A DNA stretch of 64,000 nt. Origin: Rhodothermales bacterium. GTDB taxonomy: Bacteria; Bacteroidota; Rhodothermia; Rhodothermales; Bin80. The DNA lies in assembly GCA_022822185.1 (NCBI GenBank), contig JAJECE010000061.1, positions 1 through 64,000 of the forward strand, given 5' to 3'. How positions within the stretch are numbered: the stretch's first letter is position 1; every line of letters starts with the position of its first letter. Below, piece by piece: positions 36,930 through 46,262 of the stretch. The translations under genes were made by a program, and so were the position numbers. The notes under the pieces were generated by a model. It was not told the DNA's origin. It worked only from the letters and a program-made list of their open reading frames with translations, and searched no databases.

Positions 36930-37235
36930 TTGATGGAATTGACTATGTCAGAACATCAAGCGCATCAGGCAAGAGGGCGAGTAGGCAAAATCTCGCCATC
37001 TGCATTAAATAAGCGGAGTCCTATCATAGGCTTTGTTGATTCAATGAGGAAAACGCGGTACTGTATGCGACTAGAATGGCCAATGCTAGTGGTGATTTGC
37101 CTTGAAACCGACTTGTGGATGACACTTTCCTGCTACGGTGATCGATCCCCCTTTGTGCAATCACATCGGCCGATCACTGTAAGATGTCCCGCAGTCCTTA
37201 GTGCTTCATTGTCCTCAAACTACTCACTGCCATGA
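36930..37235 (+). CDS. doubtful ORF in the island
   Basis: A 101-codon frame whose TGA overlaps the ATG of the next ORF (ATGA at 37232-37235), which is the only support for it being translated. The sequence has no recognisable domain and its composition is uneven. It contains a 10-bp imperfect inverted repeat (ACGGTGATCG at 37135-37144, CGATCACTGT at 37171-37180) that could instead be a regulatory or remnant element. It may be non-coding. Confidence 0.25.
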   Translation: MMELTMSEHQAHQARGRVGKISPSALNKRSPIIGFVDSMRKTRYCMRLEWPMLVVICLETDLWMTLSCYGDRSPFVQSHRPITVRCPAVLSASLSSNYSLP

Positions 37236-37492
37236 AAACTATGTCTCCAGTTCGTATCGCTAAAATAGAAGATACCGGCAGGAAGATTATTCTTGATGAT
37301 AATTCTAAATGGGAGGTATATTTCGATGATCTTCCTACATCATCCAGATGGTCACCCACCAACTGGGTCATTGTATGGCAGCGAGATCAGCTTGACCCTT
37401 GGCAGTGGGGGACCCAAGCTCTTTATCCTTATGTAACGATCATAGAATATCTTGATTCAGGAAGAAAGGTGGGAGTAAAGCAGATAAAGTAA
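37232..37492 (+). CDS. hypothetical protein, small island ORF
   Basis: An 86-residue protein, hydrophilic and tryptophan-rich (RWSPTNWVIVWQRDQ, DPWQWGTQ), with no signal peptide or membrane segment and no family that I recognise. It starts with ATG at 37232 and ends 26 bp before the FRG-domain gene, so the two are probably co-transcribed. A small protein next to a possible toxin suggests an antidote or regulator, but nothing in its sequence proves this. Confidence 0.55.
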   Translation: MKTMSPVRIAKIEDTGRKIILDDNSKWEVYFDDLPTSSRWSPTNWVIVWQRDQLDPWQWGTQALYPYVTIIEYLDSGRKVGVKQIK

Positions 37493-37518
37493 AAACGTCT
37501 CTGCAAAATACAGAATAA

Positions 37519-38385
37519 ATGATCGAAGAAATAAATATCGATGATGCAGATTCTTTATGGAATGAAGTAACTAACTTTCAGAAAGCCTCCGGTTCTAATA
37601 ATGAATTTATTTATCGAGGACATTCAAATTCTAATTGGAATCTTCTGCCAACTGTCTTGCGTCGTGAATCAATGCGTCAATTGAAGGAAGCTAACGAAGA
37701 TTCCATCAATTGTGAGCACTTAGTATCAAAAGAATTTAAACTATTACAAGATTTTATACATAGTTGCGATCAAACAGGTATTACTGTCCCAAATGACTCT
37801 GTGATGTTTCGCAGGGAAAACCTTACGCAGTTAAGTTTGGAGAAATATATTGAACACCCCGAAAAATGGCCCAGTGAGAAATTACTAGAAACGATGGCTA
37901 TGGCTAGACTCCATAGTCTTCCCACAAGACTTCTTGATTGGACAAAAAATCCTTATGTTGCTGTGTACTTTGCTGCTAGTCAGGCATTAAGGATGAGACG
38001 AGATTGGGATGGATCGCAGAAGCTTTCCATACTTGTGTTCAACAAGGGATTGTCAACTATTGACAACTTCGGTCCGATAAAAGTACTTCGTATACGTGGT
38101 GCTATTTCCCAGAATATTGTTGCTCAGCAAGGGCTTTTCACAGTTCACCCGATACTTGAAAAAAGAGGCGAACCCTTAATGATCAGAAGTTTAGAGGAAT
38201 ATCTGCCTGATAAGATATCGGTTCAGAAACTAACTGTACCAATAAAGGAATCCGTAGGATTATATAGGTTATGCAATCAATTTGGCTTTAACGCAGCGAA
38301 ATTATATCCCGGCACAGATGGTGCCAGTAGATCTGTCATTGAAAATCAATTGTACACTCTTGCCAGCCGAGTGAGAGAAGAATAA
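37519..38385 (+). CDS. FRG domain-containing protein
   Basis: A 288-residue protein with the FRG domain: FIYRGHSNSNWNLLPTVLR holds the name-giving F-R-G residues (F30, R33, G34), and LPTRLLDWTKNPYVAVYFAA (134-153) is the second conserved block. FRG proteins are uncharacterised but recur in accessory regions and near defence genes, and a toxin-like activity has been suspected. The gene is visibly more AT-rich than its neighbours and lies between menC and menE with two small ORFs upstream, which suggests an acquired unit. Confidence 0.85.
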   Translation: MIEEINIDDADSLWNEVTNFQKASGSNNEFIYRGHSNSNWNLLPTVLRRESMRQLKEANEDSINCEHLVSKEFKLLQDFIHSCDQTGITVPNDSVMFRRENLTQLSLEKYIEHPEKWPSEKLLETMAMARLHSLPTRLLDWTKNPYVAVYFAASQALRMRRDWDGSQKLSILVFNKGLSTIDNFGPIKVLRIRGAISQNIVAQQGLFTVHPILEKRGEPLMIRSLEEYLPDKISVQKLTVPIKESVGLYRLCNQFGFNAAKLYPGTDGASRSVIENQLYTLASRVREE

Positions 38386-38522
38386 ATATTTATGCAGATG
38401 CGGAGCATTCAATCTCCAGGATAATAGTACGATCTGATAAAGTTCACCACTGAGTACTATGCGTCTTGATACATTCCGAACCGAATAAAAGATCTGACAT
38501 TTTCTAATTGAGCAGCAAACAC

Positions 38523-39794
38523 ATGTCCAACCATTCTCCGTTCGGCGTGGGAATTTGTCTCAGAGCCAATTGGCAGAGCGTTGGGATCATTCTAGAATGT
38601 ATCAGAAAAGAAATGCCCGCGTGCATATTAAGCTGGCAGTGGCCGGGGGTTCTGGTGGATGAGACGTTGAGCAGGTTGGGGATTGAGAGCGTTATCACGA
38701 CAAGAAAAGATCTCAAGACTAGTCAGATCCATCCAGACTCCTGTGAGAGCAGTCGCATAGATTACGAGAAGATCCTTCAGGGATCGGACAAAATTGCGAC
38801 CATCCTGCATACATCAGGCACCTCTAATGAGCCCAAAGCCGTGGTGCATACGCTGGACAATCATCTTGCGAGTGCCCGGAATGCCTGTCTGAAACTGAAT
38901 CTGAACCGCAAGGATCGATGGCTGTTACGTCTTCCTCTGTGGCATGTATCCGGCATGAGTATCGTCTTCCGATGCCTGATTTCTGGTGCCGACATCGTGA
39001 TTCCTAACCCGGAAATGCCACTCATCAAGGCATTGCACACTCACAGGATCACCCATGTATCCATGGTTGCCGCCCAGCTTATGCAGATTATGGATCAGCC
39101 GCCCCCTGCAAGTCTGCGTGCTGCCATCGTAGGAGGCGGCCCGACCCCTCCGCCTGTTCTGGAACAGGCGCTGAGAACCGGCTGGCCGGTTCGGACTACC
39201 TACGGCATGACCGAAACGAGTTCCATGGTGACGCTCAGTGATGAAAAATCCCCCCCTGACTCCGCAGGACCGGCGATTCAGGGGCATGAACTTAAGATTG
39301 CCGAAGATGGCACCATCCTTGTCCGAAGTTCGGCGGTCTGTCTGGGATACTTACGTGAAGGCAGTCTGCAAAGCGCGACCGATGACGAAGGCTGGCTTCA
39401 TACCGGAGATCTGGGCCGATTCGGTCCAACCGGAGAACTCTATGTTCTAGGGCGCAAGGACAACGTGTTTATTTCGGGTGGGGAAAATATCAGCCCTGAA
39501 GAAATTGAACAGGCACTGCACCGCCTCCCTGAGGTGCAGGAAGCCATTGTGGTCCCGGTGCCTGATCCGAAATTTGGTCAGCGTCCAGTCGCCTTTATCT
39601 GTGGGGATGTCGAATTTGAACGCCTCCCGCATGTGCTTGCGCAATATCTCCCGAAGTTCAAGATCCCAGTCGTTTACCCCTGGCCGACAGAGATCCCTTC
39701 AACGTCTGTTAAGCGGAATCGCAAAGCATTCGCGAATTTGGCAGTTCGGCTCCAAAGCAGACAGTCTCCCATACCGGACGGATCGTTATTTTGA
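38523..39794 (+). CDS. menE: o-succinylbenzoate-CoA ligase, N-terminally short
   Basis: Acyl-CoA synthetase (ANL superfamily) that activates o-succinylbenzoate with ATP and CoA. Motifs present are the ATP loop ILHTSGTSNEPKAVVHT, LRLPLWHVSGMSIV, AIVGGGPTPPPVLEQAL, YGMTETSSM, DEGWLHTGDLGRFG, VFISGGENISPEEIE and a lysine near the end (STSVKRNRKA). At 423 residues it starts at about the point where relatives read GDRVALLL, so roughly 40-50 N-terminal residues are missing. A stop codon directly precedes the frame and no continuation is visible in other frames. The TTG at 38508 is an alternative start. Context with other men genes supports the specificity. Confidence 0.88.
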   Translation: MSNHSPFGVGICLRANWQSVGIILECIRKEMPACILSWQWPGVLVDETLSRLGIESVITTRKDLKTSQIHPDSCESSRIDYEKILQGSDKIATILHTSGTSNEPKAVVHTLDNHLASARNACLKLNLNRKDRWLLRLPLWHVSGMSIVFRCLISGADIVIPNPEMPLIKALHTHRITHVSMVAAQLMQIMDQPPPASLRAAIVGGGPTPPPVLEQALRTGWPVRTTYGMTETSSMVTLSDEKSPPDSAGPAIQGHELKIAEDGTILVRSSAVCLGYLREGSLQSATDDEGWLHTGDLGRFGPTGELYVLGRKDNVFISGGENISPEEIEQALHRLPEVQEAIVVPVPDPKFGQRPVAFICGDVEFERLPHVLAQYLPKFKIPVVYPWPTEIPSTSVKRNRKAFANLAVRLQSRQSPIPDGSLF

Positions 39795-39899
39795 TGGGAA
39801 CCTCAGGATATTCCATCTTCTTGCATGTCATGCAATCACGACTAAGCAGCGATCCGGCCTGTCCGGCTCTGCGAAAGAACGGAAATCGCCCCTTTGCCA

Positions 39900-41918
39900 T
39901 TCCCCGCTATCTGATCCGGCGGTTTATGGACTGCCTGTGCTGTGTATCCGGTTAACGGCGATACAGGTTCATGCGCAGGATAGGGAAGTGCGCGTAAGCG
40001 GAGAATTCTCTCAGAAGCGTATTCAGGAGCGGACGGCAAACTCCAAACAGAGCAGCATCATCGGTGTGTCTAGACACGGTGCACAGGTCGCTGCATCCGA
40101 AGCAGACTTGATGGCGTTGGTGAGCCTTTATAATTTTTCCGGAGGCATCTCCTGGTTTGATCAATCTGGGCGGCTCCGGAAGCCGGTCTCACAGTGCTAT
40201 GGGCTCGTATTGAATGAGCAGGGGCATGTTCTCTCAATTGATCTGAGCGGCAATGGACTGGTCGGGTTCATTCCACCCGGAATATGGACAATGGATAAGA
40301 TGGGAGTCCTAGATCTCTCGGAGAACCAATTGGATTTTCTGAGCACCGCGTCCATCGCCAACCTGACCTCACTGAAAGAATTGATTCTTTGGCGAACCGG
40401 CTCTCCGGCCTAATTCCTCCCGAACCAAGGCAAATGCCTGCACTGGAAAAATTGTCCCTCTTCCAGAACCGGTTAAGCTGGAAGATCCCTCCGGAATTAG
40501 GGGCAATGAAGACACTGAAACAACTGTACCTTGATTTCAACGGGCTGGAGAGGGCAGGATCCCTGCTGAATCAGGAGAGATTCCAGGGCTCACGGAATTG
40601 TTTCTGGATGCAAATAACCTGACCGGGAGACTCCCGGTGAAACTGACGCAGTTACGCTCCCTCGTCTCACTTTTTGCCGGGTTTAATCATTTGGACGGCC
40701 CGGTTCCGGCAGAGTTGACAGCACTGGAGAATTTGTCTCTGGAGGGGAATCAGCATACCGGCCATATCCCGGCGGAACTTGCCATGACCGGAAATCTGAC
40801 CAAATTACATCTCGCACATAATCGACTCACGGGCCCCATTTCGTAAGGATTTGCTCGATTGTTTTTGCTGACTACCCTGGATTTAGAGGAAAATCAGTTG
40901 ACGGGAAGCCTGCCTGCAGATATAGGAGACAGCCGAAATATGCGATACCTGAATCTCTCCCGTAATCAACTCAAAGGACCGGTCAATTCACTGCCGCGCA
41001 CATTAGATGAGCTCCATTTACGCCAGAATCAACTGACCGGCACGTTTTCCGCTGTCGTTGGTCCCCTCACATCGCTCCGCAAAATTGATCTTCGGGGAAA
41101 TTCCTTTTCGGGAACCCTTGAAGGTGTGTACAGCCATCAGAGACTGGTTGAAATTCGGCTAAGCAATAACCGGTTTACCGGCGCATTTTCACCCGCGCAC
41201 AGGACAATGTACTATCGGGAGCATCTGGATATTGCTCATAACAAACTCCGCGAAATCAGGCAGCTCACCGAATGGGAATTTTGGGATACGATCCAGGTTT
41301 CGGGGAATCAGTTTGACTTTACAGATCTGCTGCCGAATGCCGGACTGATCCATCGCGGCTTATTTTCGTATGCACCGCAGGATTCTTTAGTCACCCGGGT
41401 AACAGGAAATGGAACCGAAAGAATGTTCAGCGCAGCCGATTCGGCGGCTGGAAATACCTACCCATGGTATCGGAACGGAAACGCCCTGAATGGCGCAAAT
41501 TCAGCCTCCGTACGTATCAGCATCCATGAACCCGTCGCGGAGTATTACCGTAAGATAACCAACGATATGCTGCCAATGTCTGACGCTCACCAGCACGGTC
41601 AAGTCAACCGATGCCATCTCTGCAGGTAACGATTATTTGCCGGAGAAAATCGAAAGGATCACCGTTGGTCAGAATTCCCCCAACCCTTTTCAAACAGAAA
41701 CCGTCATCCCGATCGTAATGCACCAGCCTAGCCGGCTGAAAACCATAATTTGCGATGATATGACCGGCCGGGAGACATTCACGCTCGTTCAGCGTATCAT
41801 GAGCGCGGGTAAGCATGTCATACCGGTTCCCGCCGCCGGACTCACTTCGGGAATTTATCGCTATGTGGTTGATGTCGGGGGAGACCAGATTGTGCATTCC
41901 ATGGTGCTCATCCAATAG
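39900..41918 (+). pseudogene. secreted leucine-rich-repeat protein with T9SS sorting domain, broken
   Basis: Successive frames encode one protein of plant-type leucine-rich repeats (for example LSIDLSGNGLVGFIPP, LTTLDLEENQLTGSLPADI, LRKIDLRGNSFSGTLEG) ending in a type IX secretion sorting domain (VGQNSPNPFQTETVIPI ... GLTSGIYRYVVDVGG ... MVLIQ). Continuity is broken at least four times: a missing base near 40393, a shift near 40550, an in-frame TAA at 40844-40846, and a further shift near 41578; each time the repeat resumes in another frame or after the stop. The start is unclear; a VHAQD stretch near 39970 may be a signal-peptide end. Neighbouring genes are intact, which argues against poor sequence quality. 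Confidence 0.85.
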
Positions 41919-41971
41919 CCAAAATAACTTCCAGAAGAATCCACTGATCCATTCCAGACTAATTTGATCTC

Positions 41972-43588
41972 ATGTTCTCAAGACGATCTTTTTTGCAGTT
42001 ATCCAGCGGGGGGTTGCTGGCATTGTCCCAGTTTCATCGTGAATGGGAGGCGGATATTGCGATCATTGGGGGGGGAACCGGGGGATGTGCGGCGGCACTG
42101 GCCGCGCTGAAAATGAATCAAACCGTGATTCTCACCGAAGAGACTGACTGGATCGGCGGGCAGTTCACGCAGCAGGGAGTCCCGCCGGATGAGCACCAAT
42201 GGATTGAAGAACATGGCGCGAATGCAAGCTACCTCGCCTTTCGAAGCGAAATACGAAACTACTACCAGAGGCATTACCCTCTGCGCAACCCTGGCGCAGA
42301 GCTTCTCAATCCAGGCACCTGCGGGGTTTCGAGACTCTGCCACGAACCCCGGGCCGCACTTGCGATCCTGAACAACTGGTTTGCGCCTTATTTGAGTAGC
42401 GGACAACTCCGAATCATGCTCAATACCCGGCCCGCTTCTGCAGAGGTCTCCGGCGACCGGATTCAGGCAGTTCATGTATCGCCCATGGCGGGGGTCATCC
42501 GGGCAAAGTATTTTATTGATGCAACAGAGGATGGGCTGCTGCTTGAACTCTCGCAGACGGAATACGTGACCGGGGCAGAACCGGATACGGGTGAACTGCA
42601 TGCATCTCCGCGGCCCGGTCCCCAGAATATGCAGGCTCCGACATGGTGCTTTGCAATGGATTACCGGCCGGGGGAAGATCATACCATTGAGCGGCCCGCT
42701 TCCTACGGGTACTGGCGGGATTATATCCCTCCAATTGATCCTCCATGGCCGGGAAAACTCTTCAGTCTGACCTATAGCCATCCCATTACACTGGAGCCGA
42801 GGACGGCATCGTTTGATCCCCGTCCAGAAGCCGTCACCGAAAATTTCAATCTATGGGTCTATCGCAGACTCATTGATCCGGCATTATTCCCATCTGGCAC
42901 CTACGCAGGGGGAATTTCCCTAGTGAATTGGCCTCAGAATGATTATATTGAAGGCAATCTCTTTGGTACACCGGACAGCGACCTGCACCGGCAGGCCGCA
43001 CATGATCTCAGTCTGTCATTCTTTTATTGGCTTCAGACGGAGATTCCCCGGGAGGATGGGGGTCAGGGCTGGCCTGGACTCCGGTTACGGGGAGATGTGA
43101 TGGGGACAACAGATGGGCTTGCCAAAGCACCCTACTTGCGGGAATCCAGAAGGATTCAGGCCGAGTTCACCGTCGCCGAGGATCATGTCGGAGCAGAAGC
43201 CAGAGAGGGGAGCAGTCGGGCAGAATCCTTTCACGATTCCATCGGAGTGGGAAGCTATCGGATAGATTTACATCCGTCCACCGGAGGAGATAATTATATT
43301 GATGTCGCCTCGCTGCCCTTCGAGATTCCACTGGGCGCATTAATTCCGGTCCGTATGGAAAACCTGCTGCCGGCAGCAAAAAATATCGGTGCGACGCATA
43401 TAACCGGTGGATGCTACCGCCTCCATCCGGTTGAGTGGGGGATTGGGGAAGCCGCGGGTGCCCTTGCGGCCTGGTCGATTTTACAATCCACCACACCCAG
43501 AACAGTGCGTACCCGTCATTTGAGCGAGTTCCAGGACTTACTGGCCGGTCAGGGGGTGCAGCTTCGATGGCCCGAATCCATCTACTAA
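41972..43588 (+). CDS. Tat-exported FAD-dependent oxidoreductase
   Basis: A 538-residue protein starting MFSRRSFLQLSSGGLLAL, a twin-arginine signal, so it is folded in the cytoplasm and exported. The FAD-binding dinucleotide fold follows at once (ADIAIIGGGTGGCAAALAAL), then TEETDWIGGQFTQQGVPPDE, typical of the FAD_oxidored (pfam12831) group, and a C-terminal KNIGATHITGGCYRLHPVEW with EAAGALAAW closing the FAD site. The substrate is unknown; relatives are often found in polysaccharide or xenobiotic degradation. It is followed 4 bp later by a membrane cytochrome c gene, a likely electron-transfer partner. Confidence 0.85.
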   Translation: MFSRRSFLQLSSGGLLALSQFHREWEADIAIIGGGTGGCAAALAALKMNQTVILTEETDWIGGQFTQQGVPPDEHQWIEEHGANASYLAFRSEIRNYYQRHYPLRNPGAELLNPGTCGVSRLCHEPRAALAILNNWFAPYLSSGQLRIMLNTRPASAEVSGDRIQAVHVSPMAGVIRAKYFIDATEDGLLLELSQTEYVTGAEPDTGELHASPRPGPQNMQAPTWCFAMDYRPGEDHTIERPASYGYWRDYIPPIDPPWPGKLFSLTYSHPITLEPRTASFDPRPEAVTENFNLWVYRRLIDPALFPSGTYAGGISLVNWPQNDYIEGNLFGTPDSDLHRQAAHDLSLSFFYWLQTEIPREDGGQGWPGLRLRGDVMGTTDGLAKAPYLRESRRIQAEFTVAEDHVGAEAREGSSRAESFHDSIGVGSYRIDLHPSTGGDNYIDVASLPFEIPLGALIPVRMENLLPAAKNIGATHITGGCYRLHPVEWGIGEAAGALAAWSILQSTTPRTVRTRHLSEFQDLLAGQGVQLRWPESIY

Positions 43589-43592
43589 AGGC

Positions 43593-46262
43593 ATGGCGCG
43601 TCTGCGTACCCGCTATATACGATTGCCAAAACAGCAGCGACGGCTGGTCGCGGTGCTGTTGGGGGGCTTTGCAGTTCTCCTGGTGAATAGCCTGTTCCTG
43701 TATTTGGTAGAGGGATCCACGGCGCTGCTCTATATGAGCAATGTGCTCCTGCATATTGGTCTGGGAACTCTTTTTGTGCTTCCCTCCGCGGTATTCCTGA
43801 TGCTGCACCTGTCCAAGATGCCCCTGCGCAGTAACTGGAAAGCGACTCTGGCAGGAACCGTTACCGGCACGTCGCTCGTTACGCTTCTGTCCAGCGGATT
43901 TGGTCTGGTTTTTCTGGGCTCCACCTGGGCGGGCGGCGCACTCCTGTACGTTCATGTGATTTCTGTCGTCTCGTCCATCGTTGGATTTGTGATCCATATT
44001 TCCCTGAAAGAAGGGATCCGGTACCGATTCCTTGAATGGGGGCAGGCATTTCGTTCCGGGGGGATCCATCTATGGCGCCATCCACTGTCGCTGACCCTGG
44101 TCGTCGGACTGGCGGTGACGTTTCTGGTGGGTCTGTTGCCCTGGCTGCAGGGCAGTGGTTCCATCTATGTGGAAGAAACCGGCGAGAACCCCCTGGCCGC
44201 GTCTCAGGCAATCCTGGCCCATGAGGAATACTTGAGTGAGGAGGATTTAGGGCGGTCGGAGTCCTGTGGACAGGCGGGATGCCATCCGGATGTGGTGGCA
44301 CAATGGGAGGCATCCGTGCACCGGTTCTCATCCTTCAATAACCCCTACTATCTGAAGAGTATTGAAGCATTAATTGAGCGGGGCGGCAATGATCCTGCCC
44401 GGTGGTGTGCGTCATGCCATGATCCCCTGGTCCTCTTTACTGGACGGTTAACGGATGAACAGATTCTGGATTTTGAGCATCCGACCTCGCAGGCGGGGAT
44501 TACCTGTTTTTCCTGTCATGCAATTGAGGCACTGCGAGATGTCAGGGGCAATGGCCGATATGTCATCTCTTCGCCGGATGAATATCCGTTTGCCCGGGCT
44601 GAGGATGATACCCGCCAGTGGATTCATAATACGCTGGTCCGTGCAAATCCGGGCCCGCACCGGGAGGCGATGCTGAAGCCGGTTCATCAGACCATGGAAT
44701 TCTGCGGCACCTGTCATAAGGTCGGCCTGCCCCCTGAAGTCAATAATTACCGATGGAAACGCGGGCAGAATGAATATGATGCCTGGCAAAGCAGTGGCAC
44801 AAGCGGGAACACCGTTCGTTCCTTTTACCTGCCGGAATCACCGCTTTCCTGTATTGACTGCCATATGCCAAGAGTACGTTCAGATGATCAGGGGGGCCTG
44901 GATGGATTCATTCGCAGTCATACATTTGCGGCGGCAAATACAGCAATCCCTTCCATTAAGGGATATCCCGATCAGGTTGAAGAGGTGCAGGAAGTGCTCC
45001 AGTCATCTGCATCGGTAGATATTTTTTCGGTGACGGTGGATGGCCGGATCTATGGCCCGGATGAAGTGATGCCGCTCCTGCGGGCAGGTGCAGAGGTGGA
45101 GGTGAGTGTAGTGGTACGCAATCGGCGTGTCGGGCATTTGCTTCCCGGAGGGACGAACGACTCCAATGAGATGTGGCTGGAGTTTGCCGCAAAGGATTCA
45201 TCCGGGCGCAGGATCCTCATCTCCGGTGATCTGGATGCAGATGGGCAGGTCGATTCCACCGCCCATTTCTGGGGAGCCGTACAGGTGGATCGTGCCAGTC
45301 AGCCCATTAACCGGCGGAATGCTCAGGACTGGATTGCGACCATCTATGCCCGTATGATCGGGCCGGGCACCGCACATACGGTACATTATGGGTTCCGCGT
45401 ACCGCCTGGCACCATGATCCATACGCTGTCGGCCCGGCTGTATCACCGCAAATTCAAGTGGTACTTCCATAACTGGACCTTCCGGGGCCGTGTAGCCCCC
45501 GGCCAGCCGGATTCTCTTGCACGCAAAGAGGTAGATCTGCGAAAATGGGAACTAGGGCCCGGTGAAGCACCCGAAATCCCGATTACGCTCATGGCCTCCG
45601 CCAGGCGGTCCGAAGGCGTGCAGCCCGATACGACCTACGACACCTGGGAGCGCTGGAATGATTATGGGATCGGGCTGTTTCTTGAAGGCGATACGCGCGG
45701 AGCACTGGAGGCATTTGGAGAGGTTTCCGTAATTGCTCCTGAAAGCCCGGAAGGGCCCATCAATCTGGCACGGGTATATCTTGCGGAGGGTAGCCTGGAA
45801 GCCGCAGAAACCCGGCTTGAGGAAGCCGAAATGCGTGCACCCGGTTACCTCAAGACCGCGTATTTTCGAGGGGAGGTCCTGCGGGGGTATGGGGAATATG
45901 ATGCGGCCATCACAGAATGGCTGAAGGTATATGAGACGTATCCGAACGACCGCGTACTGCTGCTTGCCATCGCCCGCATGCACTACCTGATGGAACGGTA
46001 TGAAGAGGCGCTCACATGGATTGACCACGTACTGAACATTGATCCGGAGGATCTGGGCGGCTTGTATAACCGGATGCTCACGCTCGGCGCACTGCAGCGG
46101 ACAGAAGAACTTCAGGAGGCACAGCGATTGTATGAATTCCACAAAGAAGACGAGACAGCACTTGCTGTCACCGGCCCTTATAAGCAGCGTCACCCGTCAG
46201 ACAATATGATGGCACAGCCCATTCACCGGCACCGCTTACGGCCCGCCGGATATCAGCCCTGA
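43593..46262 (+). CDS. membrane multihaem cytochrome c with TPR repeats
   Basis: An 889-residue protein in three parts. Residues 20-190 have about five transmembrane helices. Residues about 220-450 are a periplasmic haem domain with four CxxCH motifs (CASCH 272, CFSCH 305, CGTCH 371, CIDCH 420) and one CX4CH (CGQAGCH 225), laid out as in cytochrome c554-like proteins. The beta-rich middle (HLLPGGTNDSNEMWLEF) is followed by TPR helices from about residue 680 to 870 (for example YNRMLTLGALQRTEELQEAQ). It lies 4 bp downstream of the FAD oxidoreductase, which suggests that the oxidoreductase passes electrons to this membrane protein. It overlaps the 3' end of the convergent murA by 10 bp. Confidence 0.85.
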   Translation: MARLRTRYIRLPKQQRRLVAVLLGGFAVLLVNSLFLYLVEGSTALLYMSNVLLHIGLGTLFVLPSAVFLMLHLSKMPLRSNWKATLAGTVTGTSLVTLLSSGFGLVFLGSTWAGGALLYVHVISVVSSIVGFVIHISLKEGIRYRFLEWGQAFRSGGIHLWRHPLSLTLVVGLAVTFLVGLLPWLQGSGSIYVEETGENPLAASQAILAHEEYLSEEDLGRSESCGQAGCHPDVVAQWEASVHRFSSFNNPYYLKSIEALIERGGNDPARWCASCHDPLVLFTGRLTDEQILDFEHPTSQAGITCFSCHAIEALRDVRGNGRYVISSPDEYPFARAEDDTRQWIHNTLVRANPGPHREAMLKPVHQTMEFCGTCHKVGLPPEVNNYRWKRGQNEYDAWQSSGTSGNTVRSFYLPESPLSCIDCHMPRVRSDDQGGLDGFIRSHTFAAANTAIPSIKGYPDQVEEVQEVLQSSASVDIFSVTVDGRIYGPDEVMPLLRAGAEVEVSVVVRNRRVGHLLPGGTNDSNEMWLEFAAKDSSGRRILISGDLDADGQVDSTAHFWGAVQVDRASQPINRRNAQDWIATIYARMIGPGTAHTVHYGFRVPPGTMIHTLSARLYHRKFKWYFHNWTFRGRVAPGQPDSLARKEVDLRKWELGPGEAPEIPITLMASARRSEGVQPDTTYDTWERWNDYGIGLFLEGDTRGALEAFGEVSVIAPESPEGPINLARVYLAEGSLEAAETRLEEAEMRAPGYLKTAYFRGEVLRGYGEYDAAITEWLKVYETYPNDRVLLLAIARMHYLMERYEEALTWIDHVLNIDPEDLGGLYNRMLTLGALQRTEELQEAQRLYEFHKEDETALAVTGPYKQRHPSDNMMAQPIHRHRLRPAGYQP

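Noticed and set aside
36930-37235. Transposase remnant in the FRG island
   Set aside because: No transposase motif, terminal inverted repeats or target duplication could be found around it.
41999-42781. Minus-strand open frame of 260 codons
   Set aside because: It is a shadow of the FAD oxidoreductase gene on the opposite strand.
43167-44069. Minus-strand open frame of 300 codons
   Set aside because: It lies opposite well-supported FAD oxidoreductase and cytochrome genes and encodes low-complexity, non-protein-like sequence.
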